From NCBI GenBank assembly GCA_024291935.2, contig CM044317.1, positions 19,986,230-20,050,229 of the forward strand: a DNA stretch of 64,000 bases. Direction: 5' to 3'. Every line of letters starts with the position of its first letter. Position 1 is the first letter of the stretch. Positions 35,206 through 47,277 of the stretch are shown here, in pieces. Source of the stretch: Okapia johnstoni (taxonomy: Eukaryota; Chordata; Mammalia; Artiodactyla; Giraffidae). The notes under the pieces are model-generated. The model did no database searches and had not been told where the DNA came from. It saw nothing but the letters and a program-made list of their open reading frames with translations. The position numbers and the translations under genes were made by a program.

Positions 35206-36189
35206 ATTAACTTAAAAAATTAAAAACAAAACCAAGTGCTAGTAGTAAAATTCCACTACTAAAATTCTACTGTCCAAGCTCCTTATGCCCATCCTCCACC
35301 AAAACAGAAAAGCTTATCAAGTCACCATGCCTTTCTTGCATGGCAGCCAAAACATTTCATGGAAACTCCCCAGCCACTGGAATTTTTAGACTCCTAATTT
35401 TTCACTCGGTTTGTTCTTGGCACCTAGAGAGGAAGAGCAATAAGTATCACAAGACCCATATGGCAGGAGAAGGCCATTTGCTCTGCACAGACTGATGGAT
35501 AGGCTGACTCCAGAAAGCTTCAATTTCCAGGAGGAACGACAAGCCAAAATCTGTGCTATTCTCTTCTGAGGCAGCCAGGATTTCTTTAGCAGTGCTCAGC
35601 CATCACAACAACCTTACAGTAGGAAGATCACTATAAGGGACTGGACCCAGGAAGAACGCCTCTCCCTCAGAAGGCTCTCCTTTCAGTGCCACCCTGCCAA
35701 TGACGCTCCTCACTAGAATCATAACTGTGAAACACCCTAACTGTACAGCTCCTCCTCCAGCTCAGCCTCCAGTCACGGTCAGGCTCCATAATCAGCCAGG
35801 CTCTGGCAAGGAGTACCCTACATGAGCTCGACGTAGTCTGTTTCAGTGTCTTGCAGAGACAGACATCCTGGGGCCTATAACGTCCTTTACTGCTTGGTAG
35901 GTGTAGGTTGAGAAGGATCAGGGGCTGTGCTCCAGAGGCAGCAGCTCCATCTAATGATGAATGTCATCTACATTCCTTGTTTTCCTCAGCTACAGCTGAA
36001 CACCAGTTTTCCAAAGAATCCTCAGGCTACTTCAACATTCCTCACCAAAAGTGAGTGAAGTGATACAATTAAATAAGTCTATCAAGTAAAAAAGGAAATG
36101 TCTATTACTCCCTTCTTTCTGTTTCCTCTATACCTTTTCGTATATAATTTGATTGCTTTGCATATAGTAATGTAAGATAATTACATGGC
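35206..36189. other. Unassigned, moderately GC-richer DNA left of the provirus
   Basis: Sequence such as ctcctcctccagctcagcct lies here without a recognised family. It could be an unidentified LTR or single-copy DNA. No coding frame of note. Confidence 0.3.
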
Positions 36190-36651
36190 TAATACTCTCT
36201 CTCCCCACACGAGTGTGAGTTTCTTGAGGAGCTGTAAAAATAAAGAGCTTCACCCAAAGGAAAAAAAAAAAAAACAAAAGGAAAGGTTATATCTATTCAG
36301 AACTCACTATAACAAGCGAGTCAGCAACCATCATTTGTATTTGGTAGAAACACAAATGCAGGCAAGAGAAAGCTTTATAACTGCCAAAAGCAGAAGGCTT
36401 CAGCTATGCTCTGATTGGAAGCTGTTGGCATGAGCGAGCACAGGTAGGCTAAACAGAACTGGTGTGTCTTGTGTGATTAGTTTGGAGACATGTTTGGCTT
36501 TCTGATTGGTCTTGATTTGGAAACAGAGGCAAAAAAATAGGGATGCTGGCACTCATAGACCAAGTCTTGACCATTCTTGGCTGATTGCTACAGACTGTGA
36601 GTCAGATTTCTGTTGTCATATGTAATCTGATCACTGTCCTTTTGTGTGTCA
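36190..36651 (-). repeat. 3' LTR of the class I provirus
   Basis: Homologous to 45060-45540; the best shared stretch is ctggcactcatagaccaagt. On the minus strand it has a TATA-like box at 36379-36373 (tataaag) at the position matching that of the other LTR. The inner edge is near 36651 (tg on the minus strand), followed inward by a pyrimidine-rich plus-strand run at 36652-36667, i.e. a purine-rich tract on the element strand as expected for a polypurine tract. The outer (left) edge is uncertain by tens of bases. An A14 tract at 36261-36274 interrupts the R-U5 part. Confidence 0.7.
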
Positions 36652-36667
36652 GTCTCTCAGTCTCCCC

Positions 36668-38500
36668 ATTTCATCACTGACACTTTTGTAGAAAGCTGAC
36701 CAGTTCAGGAAAGGGTAGATATAAGGGTAGATACTTTACTGCTTGAGGATTCTCTAGTTGTCTCCATGTTCAATAGTATTACAAAATCTTTTTGACCTTT
36801 TTGTTGTTATATCATTCTGACAATCATCTGAGTAGGCTGTGCAAACACATTTAAGAATGTGGATAAAATACAACAAACCAGCATCATGACCACTATGACA
36901 GAAACAAGAATAATGAATAGCCCCCATAAGATGATTCAGAATCAGGAACTCTGGTTGCCTAACACAGGTCAGGAGAATAAATCTTATATGCTATGAAGAG
37001 CAGCCTTAGAGAACAAATAGATTTTTTCCTTAAGTTTTTTTCCTTAAGCTGTTCTACTTTCCTTGCACCCATTTCATTGATCCAAGTATAGCAAGAAGTA
37101 TCGACAATGTCACAGATGACACCAGAACTAGCCAATAAGAAACAGTATTAGAAGCTTGCATCACTACTCATACCAACCAGCTTAAACTGATATGTTTTCC
37201 ATCTAAGGCAGAGGTGATATCGTTAAAAAGCAGCTATTTGTCTCTTTGTCTCATTACCAACACTGTGGATACTTCTCTGTTTGCATAAATGAGTCAGTAA
37301 TTCTTCCAGGGAGAATGTTTGAATAATTAGGAGTGCCTTCATATGGGAACTTACATCTGATTTATGGAATTATAAATAATATTTCATTATTTACAAACTT
37401 GCATGAATAAAATATCTTCTCTCCAGCTTTGGTAACTTAAAGAATTAAGTTCTCTCCATACGGAGAATTCTCAGAATACCTTTCCTGAAGTAAACGAGAT
37501 GTTAGTGTAAAGCAAACAGGACCAGTGTGCTGGCCACAAATGAAGCAGCATCGTATAGGGGTACATGGAGATGCAGGGGAAAAGGAGTCATTTATGACAT
37601 AAAGTTGGAACCAAGCCATTACATTATCTGGGTTACACATCTGGGTCTCCATTAGTCATTTCCAAATGACAAAATGTTTGGTCACTGCCCTTCAAAGGTC
37701 GTTGAATTGAAATTTAGAATTATCGAGGATCTGATCAAGAGATTATAATAATTGGCTCTTTTTCTGGAAAAGAAGGTCACTAGCAAAGTCACAGGTTGAT
37801 TTTTTTTTTAAGGTCATCTGTTCATGCAGATGCAAGTGGAAATATCACCCTATGGTCTCATTTGATGAAACCAGAATTGCCCAGAGGTTTTGATGATAGG
37901 GTCTGGTGATAGATGGCATTTCTAGCAATCAGTGAGATTGAGGGGAGTGGATAGCATTTAGGATAACCTAAGAATGAAATTAGTGTATACTCTAACAACT
38001 GTTATTAGGAAGGAAAAAAAAAATAACTGCAGGTCGGAAAAATACAGTGATCTTTAGAAAATGATTAAAAGGGTGAATACACAAGCAAATCAAAAACAAA
38101 GCCAAGAATTAGGCAGGTGTTTTAGTCCAATGTCTTGGGGGAATCTATACATTATCTGAGGTCATTTGTTTTAAAGTTCTTGGGTTACTGTTTATTTCAG
38201 AAAATATGCTGTTTGGAAAGATTTCTGAGAATTCTCAGTTTGAGGTCCCCTATTGGAGTAGTCTTTCAATTATGTAGAATTTCAAAATACCTCTTTAGTT
38301 GTGAAAGGTGAACCCAAAGATTGACTCCCTGGAGTTTCACTGCTGTAGTTGATGTTAACGTTATCAGATAAGGTTACTTCCAGAGAGGTTCAAGGGCAGT
38401 TTTTCTTTGACGTCTCTTCCAATAGATGAAAACTCTTGGTTATCATGCAGCTCCTTGGGAAGATGTTGTAGGAAGGTGGCAATAGGGAATGGATGTAGCA
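36668..38500 (-). other. Provirus region where env would lie; not recognisable
   Basis: By position between integrase and the 3' LTR this should be env. I find no readable env landmark, so it is either deleted in part, highly decayed or not env-derived. Confidence 0.35.
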
Positions 38501-39065
38501 CATAAGTACCCTGTAATATTTTGTCCTATCTGCATGCAGTAGGGAAGATGAAATCACTAAATGCATGAGCCTCCCAGTCACCAATGTGTCTTCCAGGGAG
38601 TGGACCATAGGGCCATAAGACCTAGTGAGAATACTTTGGCCAGGAAGACTCAAGAGTTTCTGAGGTTTCTCATAATTTTAAGTTAAGGAAGATTTTGATT
38701 CTTTCAACCTTTCCAGAAGGTCATAGGCAGTAAGGGGAGTAAAGGTTTTGAGAAACCTAGAGTTATATTTCCCCATATAGTGTGTGTCTTGTTCCCTGAC
38801 ACAAAAGTTGATATGCCAGAGGTTGGAAACACAAATTTAAGCAGATTTTTAGCATTTCCAGGGGCTGTAGATTTCAGCAAGGAAATGCCTCAACCACTTC
38901 TAAAAACAGACAGGCAATAACTAAAACAGTCAAATCACATGGAGGTAGAAGCTGGAAAAGATGCATTTGATAGTGTTCAAAAAGCCCTTGAGGGTTTGGT
39001 TACTGGGTATGTCCTACCTTTACAATTTTTTCAGCAGTATGTTGTTGACAAGTGAGGCATGACCC
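38501..39065 (-). pseudogene. Integrase remnant of the class I provirus
   Basis: On the minus strand a C-x2-C pair of the integrase zinc-binding domain is encoded at about 39062-39042. About 145 nt further on is a core-domain segment ending in the conserved VEAFP box at about 38899-38880. A stop follows soon after, and the residue at the first catalytic Asp position in the preceding segment appears substituted. Integrase would insert viral DNA into the chromosome; this one is dead. Confidence 0.6.
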
Positions 39066-39239
39066 CCAAATAATCTCAGCTTTGTTTTTTTAAATTTCCC
39101 TACCAAAATTAATTTAAGATAGTAACCAACTTGTCCATACCATAATGAATAGTTTCAGGCCAAAGAATAGTTTCAGCATTGCAATGAAGAGTGCAACCAG
39201 ATCTTTCCCATTCTTCCATTTACAAGCCAGAGGCTAAAT

Positions 39240-39560
39240 GCTGGTAATTTATAATGGCTTCTCTGCTTCCCTCTGGGACTTATCCTTTCAGAGATTAGAC
39301 AGGATAATAACCCGCTTGTTTGACATACTGATCTGCTGGAGTACTTCCTTTAGTTTCTATATCATGTCTTTTTGCACAAGCCTCAACTTTTATAACAGTC
39401 ACCTCTCTAGGAAAGTTGGAATGTGTTTAAAAGTTTCTTAACTGGCTTTTCATTTCTAATGGGGGTTCTAGCAGAAGTGAGAGCCTTCTTTTGTTTCCAA
39501 AGCACTCCAAAGCCACTATGCCAAAAGCATATCTGCTGTCTGTATATATGTTCTCTGGAC
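39240..39560 (-). pseudogene. RNase H remnant of the class I provirus
   Basis: The minus strand at 39543-39523 encodes the RNase H motif TDSRYAF, containing a catalytic aspartate of retroviral RNase H. Further downstream on that strand, about 39400-39300, the end of the domain is still recognisable. RNase H removes the RNA strand during reverse transcription. The surrounding frame is broken. Confidence 0.65.
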
Positions 39561-39626
39561 TTTGGTTAGTTGACAAGGTCTAGTATGTACAGTAAGTTCT
39601 CCATGAGGCTTATTTTACATATGGTA

Positions 39627-39838
39627 AGGTCTTCCCTGATGTTTCAGCAGTAAAGTATCTGCCTGCAATGCAGGAGATGCGGGTTCTATTACTGGGTCGG
39701 GAAGATCCTCTGCAGGAGGAAATGGCAAACCACTCCAATATTCTTGCCTGGAAAATCCCATGGACAGAGGAGCCTGGTGGGCTACAGTCTATAAGGTCGC
39801 AAAGAGTCGGACACGACTGAGCACCTGAGCACACAGGA
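39627..39838 (+). mobile_element. Bov-tA: Bov-tA SINE, plus strand, within provirus pol
   Basis: Head gtcttccctgatgtttcagc and ctgcaatgcaggagatgcgg, then the Bov-A body (ccactccaatattcttgcct, gagtcggacacgactgagca). It lies upstream of RNase H in pol order and is younger than the provirus. Confidence 0.92.
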
Positions 39839-40429
39839 CTATATCTACCTATGGAAGAGGACTATACTCTCAAGGGGAGTTTGAATCAGCGATAGCATAT
39901 CCTGTTTGATAACTGTCAGTTTCAGTTTTGAGGCATGATCCATTAATAATCAGGTCAGAGTTCTCAACGCAAGTCTCCAGTAAACCCGAGCAGGGTACAG
40001 AGCTCCCCAACCAAGGCATGAGGCTCCCCTTCTAGCTGTGATGGGAGAGTGGAGGGATTCAGGGTATTGCAATGGAGAATAATATGAGAGGGAGACAGTG
40101 AAAGAATTTCATGAAAAGTTAACTGGCTGTTAACTGTGTTGTGTGTTCTCAGGCAGCAGTGATGTTTGTACTGTATGAGAAGCCATGAGGTCAAGCAGGG
40201 AGCCTAGATCTAGTTCAGCAGAAGTACCAACAAGTTGTACAGCAGCAGCTATCGTATCAGGCGTGAGGTTATAGCAAGCAATGAGTTTTTGATGATTCCC
40301 ATGAAATTGAGTTACGACTGCAAAATCTTGTCCAGATCGCACAAATGGACAAAAGGGCTTGTTGTAGTTAATGATAGTGAAGTAAGGTTGTTGAAGAACT
40401 CTCTCTTGTTAGAGAAGGCCTGTTAATGC

Positions 40430-41300
40430 CTGGACTCTCTGAAGAGAGAGTTTCTTTACTGTAGCCTCAGTCAAGTCCTAAAATGCTGTTGTAATTTCAG
40501 TGAAGTCTGGCACCCATCGTCTAGAATATCCAGTTAAACTTAGAAATTCTTTTTGTAGCTATTTTTTGAAGGGTCTAGGACAAGTTTAGATTGTTTTTAA
40601 TCTATCAGGAAATAGTGTTCTGTCCCTCATTATATAGGTCATATCCTAAATAATGAACGGCATTTTCGCAAATTTGTCTTTTGAAACTATATGTTCCTTT
40701 TATGCTAAGGGTAAGGGAATGTAAACCAAATACTTTATGAGTTTCCTTGTTCTCTGAAGAGAATAGGAGATCATCCACATATATTTCACAATTGACTCAC
40801 AAGGGAAATTTAATCTTTAAGTATTGATTTGAGGAAAAAAAGAAAAAAAACCTGGGGTGTGATTGTCCAGGTATATTGCTGTCTTACTCAGGTAAAGGCA
40901 AAAAGATATTGTCTATTCTGTTCTAAAGCCAGACTGAAAAAGATGATAATCTAATACGGTAAAGCAAGTGGCTTCAGGCAGAGTTAAGGACAGGGTGGTA
41001 TTTACATTAAGTACTATCAGGAACCAAAAGATAACAATTTTACTAATGGCCCTGAGGTCTGAACAAATTGATATCCTCATCTGTCTAGTTTCTTTACTAG
41101 CAGGACAGAAGTATTATGAAGGCTACTGAGTAATAGCCTTGGGATATAAAGCTTTCAACCATAGGTTTAATCCCTTCTTTGGCTTCTGGCTTCAAGAGAT
41201 ATTGGGGAAGTTTGTATAAGTTTGGTAGGATCTACCTGAATTTTGCTATATTTTGCTTCTATTACTTTTCCTATGTCAACTGAAACTTTAGCTCATAGTG
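40430..41300 (-). pseudogene. Reverse transcriptase remnant of the class I provirus
   Basis: The minus strand near 40784-40770 encodes the RT active-site box YVDD followed by leucines, and retroviral RT thumb/connection-like segments follow to about 40490 with several in-frame stops. Near 41110-41050 an N-terminal RT segment (basic VKK followed by a YQFVQ-like run) is recognisable. RT copies viral RNA into DNA. The frame is interrupted repeatedly, so this is a pseudogene. Confidence 0.7.
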
Positions 41301-42312
41301 TCAGATATGATGTAAAGACCTTTATCTGGGCCACGTACCAAATATAATGGAGAAGATAAAGGACCAGCCAGAGAAGACACAACTTGATTATGAATAAGAG
41401 TATGCTTAAGAAACTGTCCCTCTGGTGTGTATTTAATGTTATAGTTTCATTTACAAAGTATTTAATAAATCCTTTGCTATTAAGTTTGCAGGGGTGGTAT
41501 CACAGAGCAGGAAGGAATGTTTTTAGTCAAGGGCTCACAGGTTACAGTTAAGGACTAGGAGACAGGGAACACATATGGTTATTTGAAATACCTACTATCT
41601 GAGTGGTGTGTTTAACTCTTAGAGAGCTGAGCAAACATGGCAAAGCTTAACATAGATGAAGAGGAGTGTCTATGTCTACCAGCGATTGATGAGGCTAACC
41701 ATTTATATTTATATTTAATTCACACTGAATGTTTAAAGTTGAAAATATTAAGCTCTTTTTCCTTCCTTGCATCATCCCTTATTCTTCTAAATAAAAGAAT
41801 TTTTCTTCACCTTGGTTTTTCTTTGGATGGGACTATTTTTTTTTTTTTCATGGTGTCAGTTCAATTTACAAACATCTACAACTCATCCTTGGCAACAGAT
41901 GGTTAGTTTGGAAGTGAGCTACCTAACGATGTGATCTATAGGACCTTAAGATTATTTGGGTTCTATCTTGTTTTTTGTTCTAAATCCCTTTCAAGATGTT
42001 CTGTCAGGTGTAATCCAGGTAAAGGGACTATTTAAGATTCCAATTTCATTTTTATTTCCAATTTCATGTTTAACTCCATTGTCAAAATGAGATGAAAGGA
42101 CTGGCCCTTCTTGAATTTCCAAATATACCTTTGGAAAGTATTTTCTAATCTTTCTAAAAATTTCCCATTATTTCATCTCTCTTCTGTTTGCATGATTAAA
42201 CTATGGTGCAACCAAATTTTAAAATTTAAAAACAATTTTTTAATATGAAATTATGGTTAAAAAGCATGTAACATAAAATTTAAAATCCTTAACTACATTT
42301 AAGAGTTCAGTT

Positions 42313-42541
42313 TAGTAGTGTTGGGCTTCCCTGGTAGTTTGGACGGTAAAGAATCCACCTGCAATGCAGGAGATGTGGGTTCAGTCCCTGGGTTGAAAAT
42401 ATCCCTTTGAGAAGAGAATGGTTACCCACTTCACAATTGCCTTGAGAATTCCATGGACAGAGAAGCCTGGTGGGCTACAGTCCATGAGGTTGAAAAGAGT
42501 CAGACACCACTGAGCGACTAATAGTAGTGTTAACTACATTC
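42313..42541 (+). mobile_element. Bov-tA: Bov-tA SINE, plus strand, with TSD
   Basis: Head gggcttccctggtagtttgg and body (gcctggtgggctacagtcca). The 10-bp flanks tagtagtgtt at 42313-42322 and 42532-42541 are identical; the SINE proper is 42323-42531. Confidence 0.94.
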
Positions 42542-42769
42542 ACATTATCATGCAACAGATCTTCAACTGATTTTTACTGGAAATATTTTGGGTATGACTT
42601 TTTTTTAGTTAGGAGACTTTGCTCTATTGGCAGGTGCACTTTTTTGACTCTCAAGTTTATTGAGGAAGGAAGGATCCTGCAGTTCCCTTTCTGGGTCAGT
42701 TCATTCTAAATTCAGAATTTAGCTTCTGAGATTCCAACCAACATATATATAACTTAATATAGATCAGGT

Positions 42770-42966
42770 AACCATGGATCTCACCTGCAAACCAGGAGAC
42801 CTTGGTTCGATCCTGGGTTGGAAAGATCCCCTGGAGGAGGGCATGGCAACCTTCTCCAATATTCTTGCCTGGAGAATCCCCGTGGACAGAGGAGCCTGGC
42901 AGGCTAAGAGTTCATGGGATCGCAGAGTCAGACATGACTTAGTGACTAAGCTCAGCAGAACCATGG
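42770..42966 (+). mobile_element. Bov-tA: Bov-tA SINE, 5'-truncated, plus strand
   Basis: Lacks the first part of the tRNA head and starts near ctcacctgcaaaccaggag. The body is typical (tccaatattcttgcctggag). Short flanks aaccatgg at 42770-42777 and 42959-42966 may be the duplication. Confidence 0.88.
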
Positions 42967-43487
42967 GTCTAATGCAACCCAAAGAATTTTAAATTGTTCT
43001 ATGGATATTTGTTGGTCTCGTCTGTGTTTAAGGATACATTAGTTATAGTTCATGATTTAGTTTGGTTCCAAAGCTTAAATTCTACAGTTGCCTACACACT
43101 TGATTCATGGGAGGGATGGATCTTAAGAGGAAACTGGAGTTTCAATTCTTAAAAAAATTAGGTGATCTGGACAAGAGAGACAAAAGGGAGGAGTCCACAG
43201 AGGTATAAACAGAGAGATTAGAAATGAAAAAAGAAGAGGAATATTTGATAGTGGGAGGCAACTGGAAGACAAGCCTGGGGAGGAATTACCTCAGAAATGC
43301 GTCTTATCTTTTAATATATGAGCTTGTCAAATTGTTCATTGTCATTGGCCAAAGAGTCTTTTAGTGAAGAAATTGTTGATGAGAATTTTATTTGGAGGCC
43401 TCTGCTACCAATCAAAAATGCTGTTCATTGGGCTTGAAAAATATTATTCTCTTTCCTTCTAGGGTGTCTCTAAAAATGATCAATTAA

Positions 43488-43985
43488 AGATTGGAGACAA
43501 AATGGCAGAGTAGAAGGGCTTTGAGCTCACCTCCTCTCAGGAGAAGACCAAAACCACAACTAAATGATGAACAGTCATCAATAAAAAAGACTGAAACCTA
43601 CCAAAAATAATTCCACATTCAAAGACATAAAAAAGAAAGCCAATGAGAGGGTAGAAGTCACACTTGCAATATCGTAAAATCCCTTACCCTCTGGGTGGGT
43701 GACCAGTTCTCCCACAGGAGTAAGAGTTCTAGACCCATATCAGAGGCTAGATCAGGAGTCCCCAGAGCATTTGGCTTTGAAGGCCGGTGGGGCTTGATTG
43801 CTTGGGGAGAACCAGAGACTCTACTTTTGGAGGGCACACAAAAGGTCTGGCACATGCCAGAACCCAGGGCAAAAGCAGTGACTTCAGAGAAGCCTGGGCT
43901 AGACCTACCTGCTAGTCTTGGAGGGTCTCCTGGGGAGGCAGGGGGCGGCTGTGCCTTTCTGGGGTCATAAAAGCTGGTGGCAGAA
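43488..43985 (+). mobile_element. L1: Orphan L1 5'-UTR fragment, plus strand
   Basis: Begins at the canonical mammalian L1 5' end (gacaaaatggcagagtagaa, gagctcacctcctctcagg) and continues through agttctcccacaggag, cccagagcatttggctttga and ctagtcttggagggtctcct, ending near 43985. There is no ORF1, ORF2 or 3' tail. LINE copies normally lose the 5' end and keep the 3' end, so this is the reverse of the usual truncation. Confidence 0.8.
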
Positions 43986-44153
43986 ATATCAAATGAACAA
44001 TCGTGTTCAAGTCAAATGTTCCCCAGAATGGCCACTAAAAGCCAAATCACCCTCAGTGAAGTTATGCCATTAGAGAAATAGGTGCAAGATTTAAGACAGC
44101 ATTCATAAGAAGCAGAACTTGTTCTAACAAAAAGAGGTGATTTAGACCTTGAC

Positions 44154-44457
44154 AAATCTGTAGCACAGAGAAGGCAGTGGCACCCCACTCCAGTACTCTT
44201 GTCTGGGAAACCCCATGGACGGAGGAGCCTGGTAGGTTGCAGCCCATGCGGTCGCGAAGAGTCGGACACAACTGAGCGACTTCACTTTCACTTTTCACTT
44301 TCATGCACTGGAGGAGGAAATGGCAACCCACTCCAGTATTCTTGCCTGGAAAATCCCAGGGACGGAGGAGCCTGATGGGCTACCATCTATGGGGTCACAC
44401 AGAGTCGGACACGACTGACACGACTTAGCAGCAGCAGCAGCAGCAAACACGTAGCAA
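44154..44457 (+). mobile_element. Bov-A2: Bov-A2 SINE (dimer), plus strand
   Basis: Two Bov-A monomers (gagaaggcagtggcacccca; gaggaggaaatggcaaccca) joined by cactttcacttttcactttc and ending in an agcagcagcagcagcagca tract. Imperfect flanks aaatctgtagca and aaacacgtagca (9 of 12) are a plausible duplication. Full-length dimer. Confidence 0.93.
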
Positions 44458-45059
44458 TGGTCACTGAAAAGTGAGGATTATGTACCTCATGCCTTGGGCC
44501 ACAACTAATATTTATTTGCCTCCAAACACAGCCCTGACAGTCTGCACCTCACAATAGGCATCAAGCTCTCAAAACTCTCAAAGTCAAGCTCTCAAATCAG
44601 GAATTAAAGATGGAAGAAGACCTCTATCCAGTTTTGTTGTTGACACATTTCTTTTTTTCTAAATGGACAGTGGCTTCAGAAACCATAAACTCAATGGTTG
44701 ATGAAGCTAGCTTTTGCACAATGGGCTTATACCCTATAAAGGTCTTAAACCCTGTAAGTGTCTATGCCTGTGTTCTATTCAGTAAGTCTCCTTATCACAA
44801 CACATTTACAGACACAACCAAACATGGAAGCACAAAAGTGGATGAAAAGGAGTGGCTTGATTCCATCAAGGATGCGAAACAAATGGAAACCAATAACAAA
44901 ACCTCGGTACCAAACTGAAAATAAATAGCCAAGTAACACAAAAACAGCCAAGTTTAGGCCTAGTGCTGACTTACCTCAGCAGTGTGGATTCAACAAGCAT
45001 CAGGCAGCAAAATGCAGGGGCCTCCATGAGCATCAGACATCAAAGTGACAGGCAGTGCA

Positions 45060-45540
45060 GAGTGGATCTCAGTGGAAGCTCCAGGAAAACTGTGGAAATA
45101 AACAAAGACCATACAAATGAGAACGAACAGGCCTACTTATTGAGAACTTTCTACAGTGTGGGAGTCAGTCACCATCACTTACATTTGACAGAGACTCAAA
45201 AGCAGGCAAGGGAGTGGAAAACTTTATAGTGCAAAATGGAAGACTCCAGGTGTGTTTTGATTAGAGATTTGTTAACACAGGGAAGCAGGAGGTGAGCTAA
45301 CAGGAAGCCAGGTATTCTATGTGATTGGTCTGGAAAACACATTTGGTTCTCTCTTGTTGGTCCTGAGCTGGAAGTGGAGACAAATAAATAGGGATACTGG
45401 CACTCATAGACCAAGTCCTGAGCATCCTTGCCTGATTGCCGCAGAAGTGTTGGTTTAACTTTCTGGGCTGGTTGCTGCAGAGATGATGGGTCACAGTTCT
45501 ACTGTTATATATGGTTTATCCATTTGTAAATGTAGTGTCT
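45060..45540 (-). repeat. 5' LTR of the class I provirus
   Basis: Homologous to 36190-36651 (shared gggatactggcactcatag and surroundings). The TATA-like box lies on the minus strand at 45228-45222. The outer edge is near 45540 where the homology stops. The inner edge near 45060 is approximate, and no clear primer-binding site was found left of it. Confidence 0.68.
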
Positions 45541-47277
45541 GAAGGAAAATCCCATGACTTGGATTAACTTTTCTAAATGAGTTCTAGCCCCAATCCTGGT
45601 AAAGAATAAAAGTTCAATAAATATTTGTGAAGAAGAAAGGTAATGAGAGAGAGAGATAAAAAGCCCAAACAGAAGTGGGCTGTTAATTAAAGATGATAAA
45701 CTAAAGGAAATGTCAGCACAATGAAGCCATTTGAGAAGATCATAGGAAACATGCCTTCAGGTGGTGTTGTTTAGCTGTGATCCACAGAAAGAGTAGTACA
45801 GAATCCTTCAACATGATATGCAACATTCTGAAAAGATGTCACTTAATCAGAGAGAAGCTACAGGACATCATGTGAAAATGAAAATAATCACAATGACCGA
45901 CAAAAAATATTGTCCCCCCAGGCAAAAGGGATGGTCTTTGAGGCAGTGTCTTGTGGGGCAATCTGTTCAAGTGTCACTTCAACCGCTTGCCTTTGAGGAG
46001 TGAGCACTGTCGGAAACTTCTGAAACATTGTAATAAATAAGAAGTTGCTGTTTACTTCCAGACGGAACCTTATATTGCTCCCACAGGTACCAGAGGTAGA
46101 CAGGTCATTAATCCAATGCCTTTGCTTCGCACAGACACCTGCATGCATGTACACTACCCACACCCCACCGCGACCCCCACGCCCACATACACACAAGAGA
46201 CAGAGAATTTAAATAGAGTCCAACATTACCTGGAGAAAAATAGTTATGGGCTCTTTAAAAAGGAAGTATCAATAAATCAGTGCCTAAGGTATCTGTGAGA
46301 GGTCAAGTTGAGAAGCTGGCAGTAAACCAGGGGAGGTTAGCAAAGAAATAAATTATATGTTAATTTCAAATTAGCATTTACACTGGTTCCAGGCTTCAAA
46401 GGGCAAGGATCTGAGAGAGAGAAAGTAGTCAGAGGAGGAAAATTATTCATCCTAATTGAAAAAGGACAGTCTTGAGGGATTCATACTATGGAGGAGGGCT
46501 CTTGGGATTTTTGTAATCTGTCTCCTGTATTTGGCTGAGCAGTATGGAAGTAAAAGCCATCTCCCCTGGGCTGAGAAGATGGGTACCCCATCAAATCAAG
46601 TGATGGTCTAGGGCATCAAGAGATATTTGATTTTAACTCAGAGCTAAAGGGAAACCAAGGAAATTTTAATACCTTGAATGGCCAACAGCTATCTCAAGGA
46701 GTTAGAAATATAGCAATAACTTCAACAAGTCTAAAATGATATGACAGTAGAAGAGGAAAAATAATTTTCCCTCTACTCTTGGCTGAGACCCCTGTAATAA
46801 GAGAGATTAACAAGAGAAAAACAAAACAAGTTTTTTAATATGTATACCTCATGTATGCATGGGAGATACCCAGGGAAAATTGAGCAACTCAAAGTGAAGT
46901 CTTAAAACTCCAGCTTATACATAGCATCTTCAATAAAGAACTATAAACTCATGGAGAAATGACAAGAGAAAAGAAAGCTGTTTTTGACTTTTAAAGGTGG
47001 CAAAATATGGGAAGGTAGATCTATGGGAGGAAGCTAGGAGCAGACAAAGGCTAGTTAGTCGTTTGTTATGCAGATTTCTCTGGTGCCTTCTACAACCTAA
47101 AGCTGTTTAGGGACTGAGGATTAACTACTAGGGATTAGCTTTTGTCCTTGCTGGTGGAGAGGAGAAGGGGGACATATTTATGTGCTGCAAAATCTATTTA
47201 GGCAAATAGGAGGAGGGCAGGGAACGTTCCTTGAACCCGCTTCTTCTCAGTTGCTGCAGCTCAAAACAATTCTTATC
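45541..47277. other. Unassigned DNA; possible old LTR-like stretch
   Basis: No gene. A GA-rich microsatellite lies near 45642-45656, a C/A-rich stretch at about 46140-46195, and an L2-like 3' end near 45600-45640 (gttcaataaatatttg). The part 46770-47240 (aagagaaaaacaaaacaag, atgcatgggagatacccagg) resembles an old LTR-type repeat that I cannot name. Confidence 0.35.

Larger units (their letters stand above)
41301..45059 (-). other. Provirus region where gag/protease would lie, heavily interrupted
   Basis: Between RT and the 5' LTR I recognise no gag domain. The region holds two Bov-tA copies, one Bov-A2 and an L1 5'-UTR fragment, separated by unassigned AT-rich sequence. Confidence 0.35.
36190..45540 (-). 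mobile_element. Class I endogenous retrovirus (provirus), minus strand, degraded
   Basis: Two diverged copies of one LTR (36190-36651 and about 45060-45540) flank an internal region whose minus strand shows, in retroviral order from right to left, RT, RNase H and integrase motifs. Length is about 9.35 kb; removing the later SINE and L1 insertions leaves roughly 8 kb, a normal provirus size. The YVDD-type RT box and the RNase H motif place it with gammaretrovirus-like class I elements. Stops, indels and the roughly 20% LTR divergence seen by eye in one 115-bp block mark it as old and inactive. I could not confirm a primer-binding site, gag or env. Confidence 0.75.

Noticed and set aside
44940..45000. 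Retroviral primer-binding site next to the 5' LTR
   Set aside because: No sequence ending in the tRNA-like cca pattern with a recognisable tRNA 3' match was found, so no primer tRNA is assigned.
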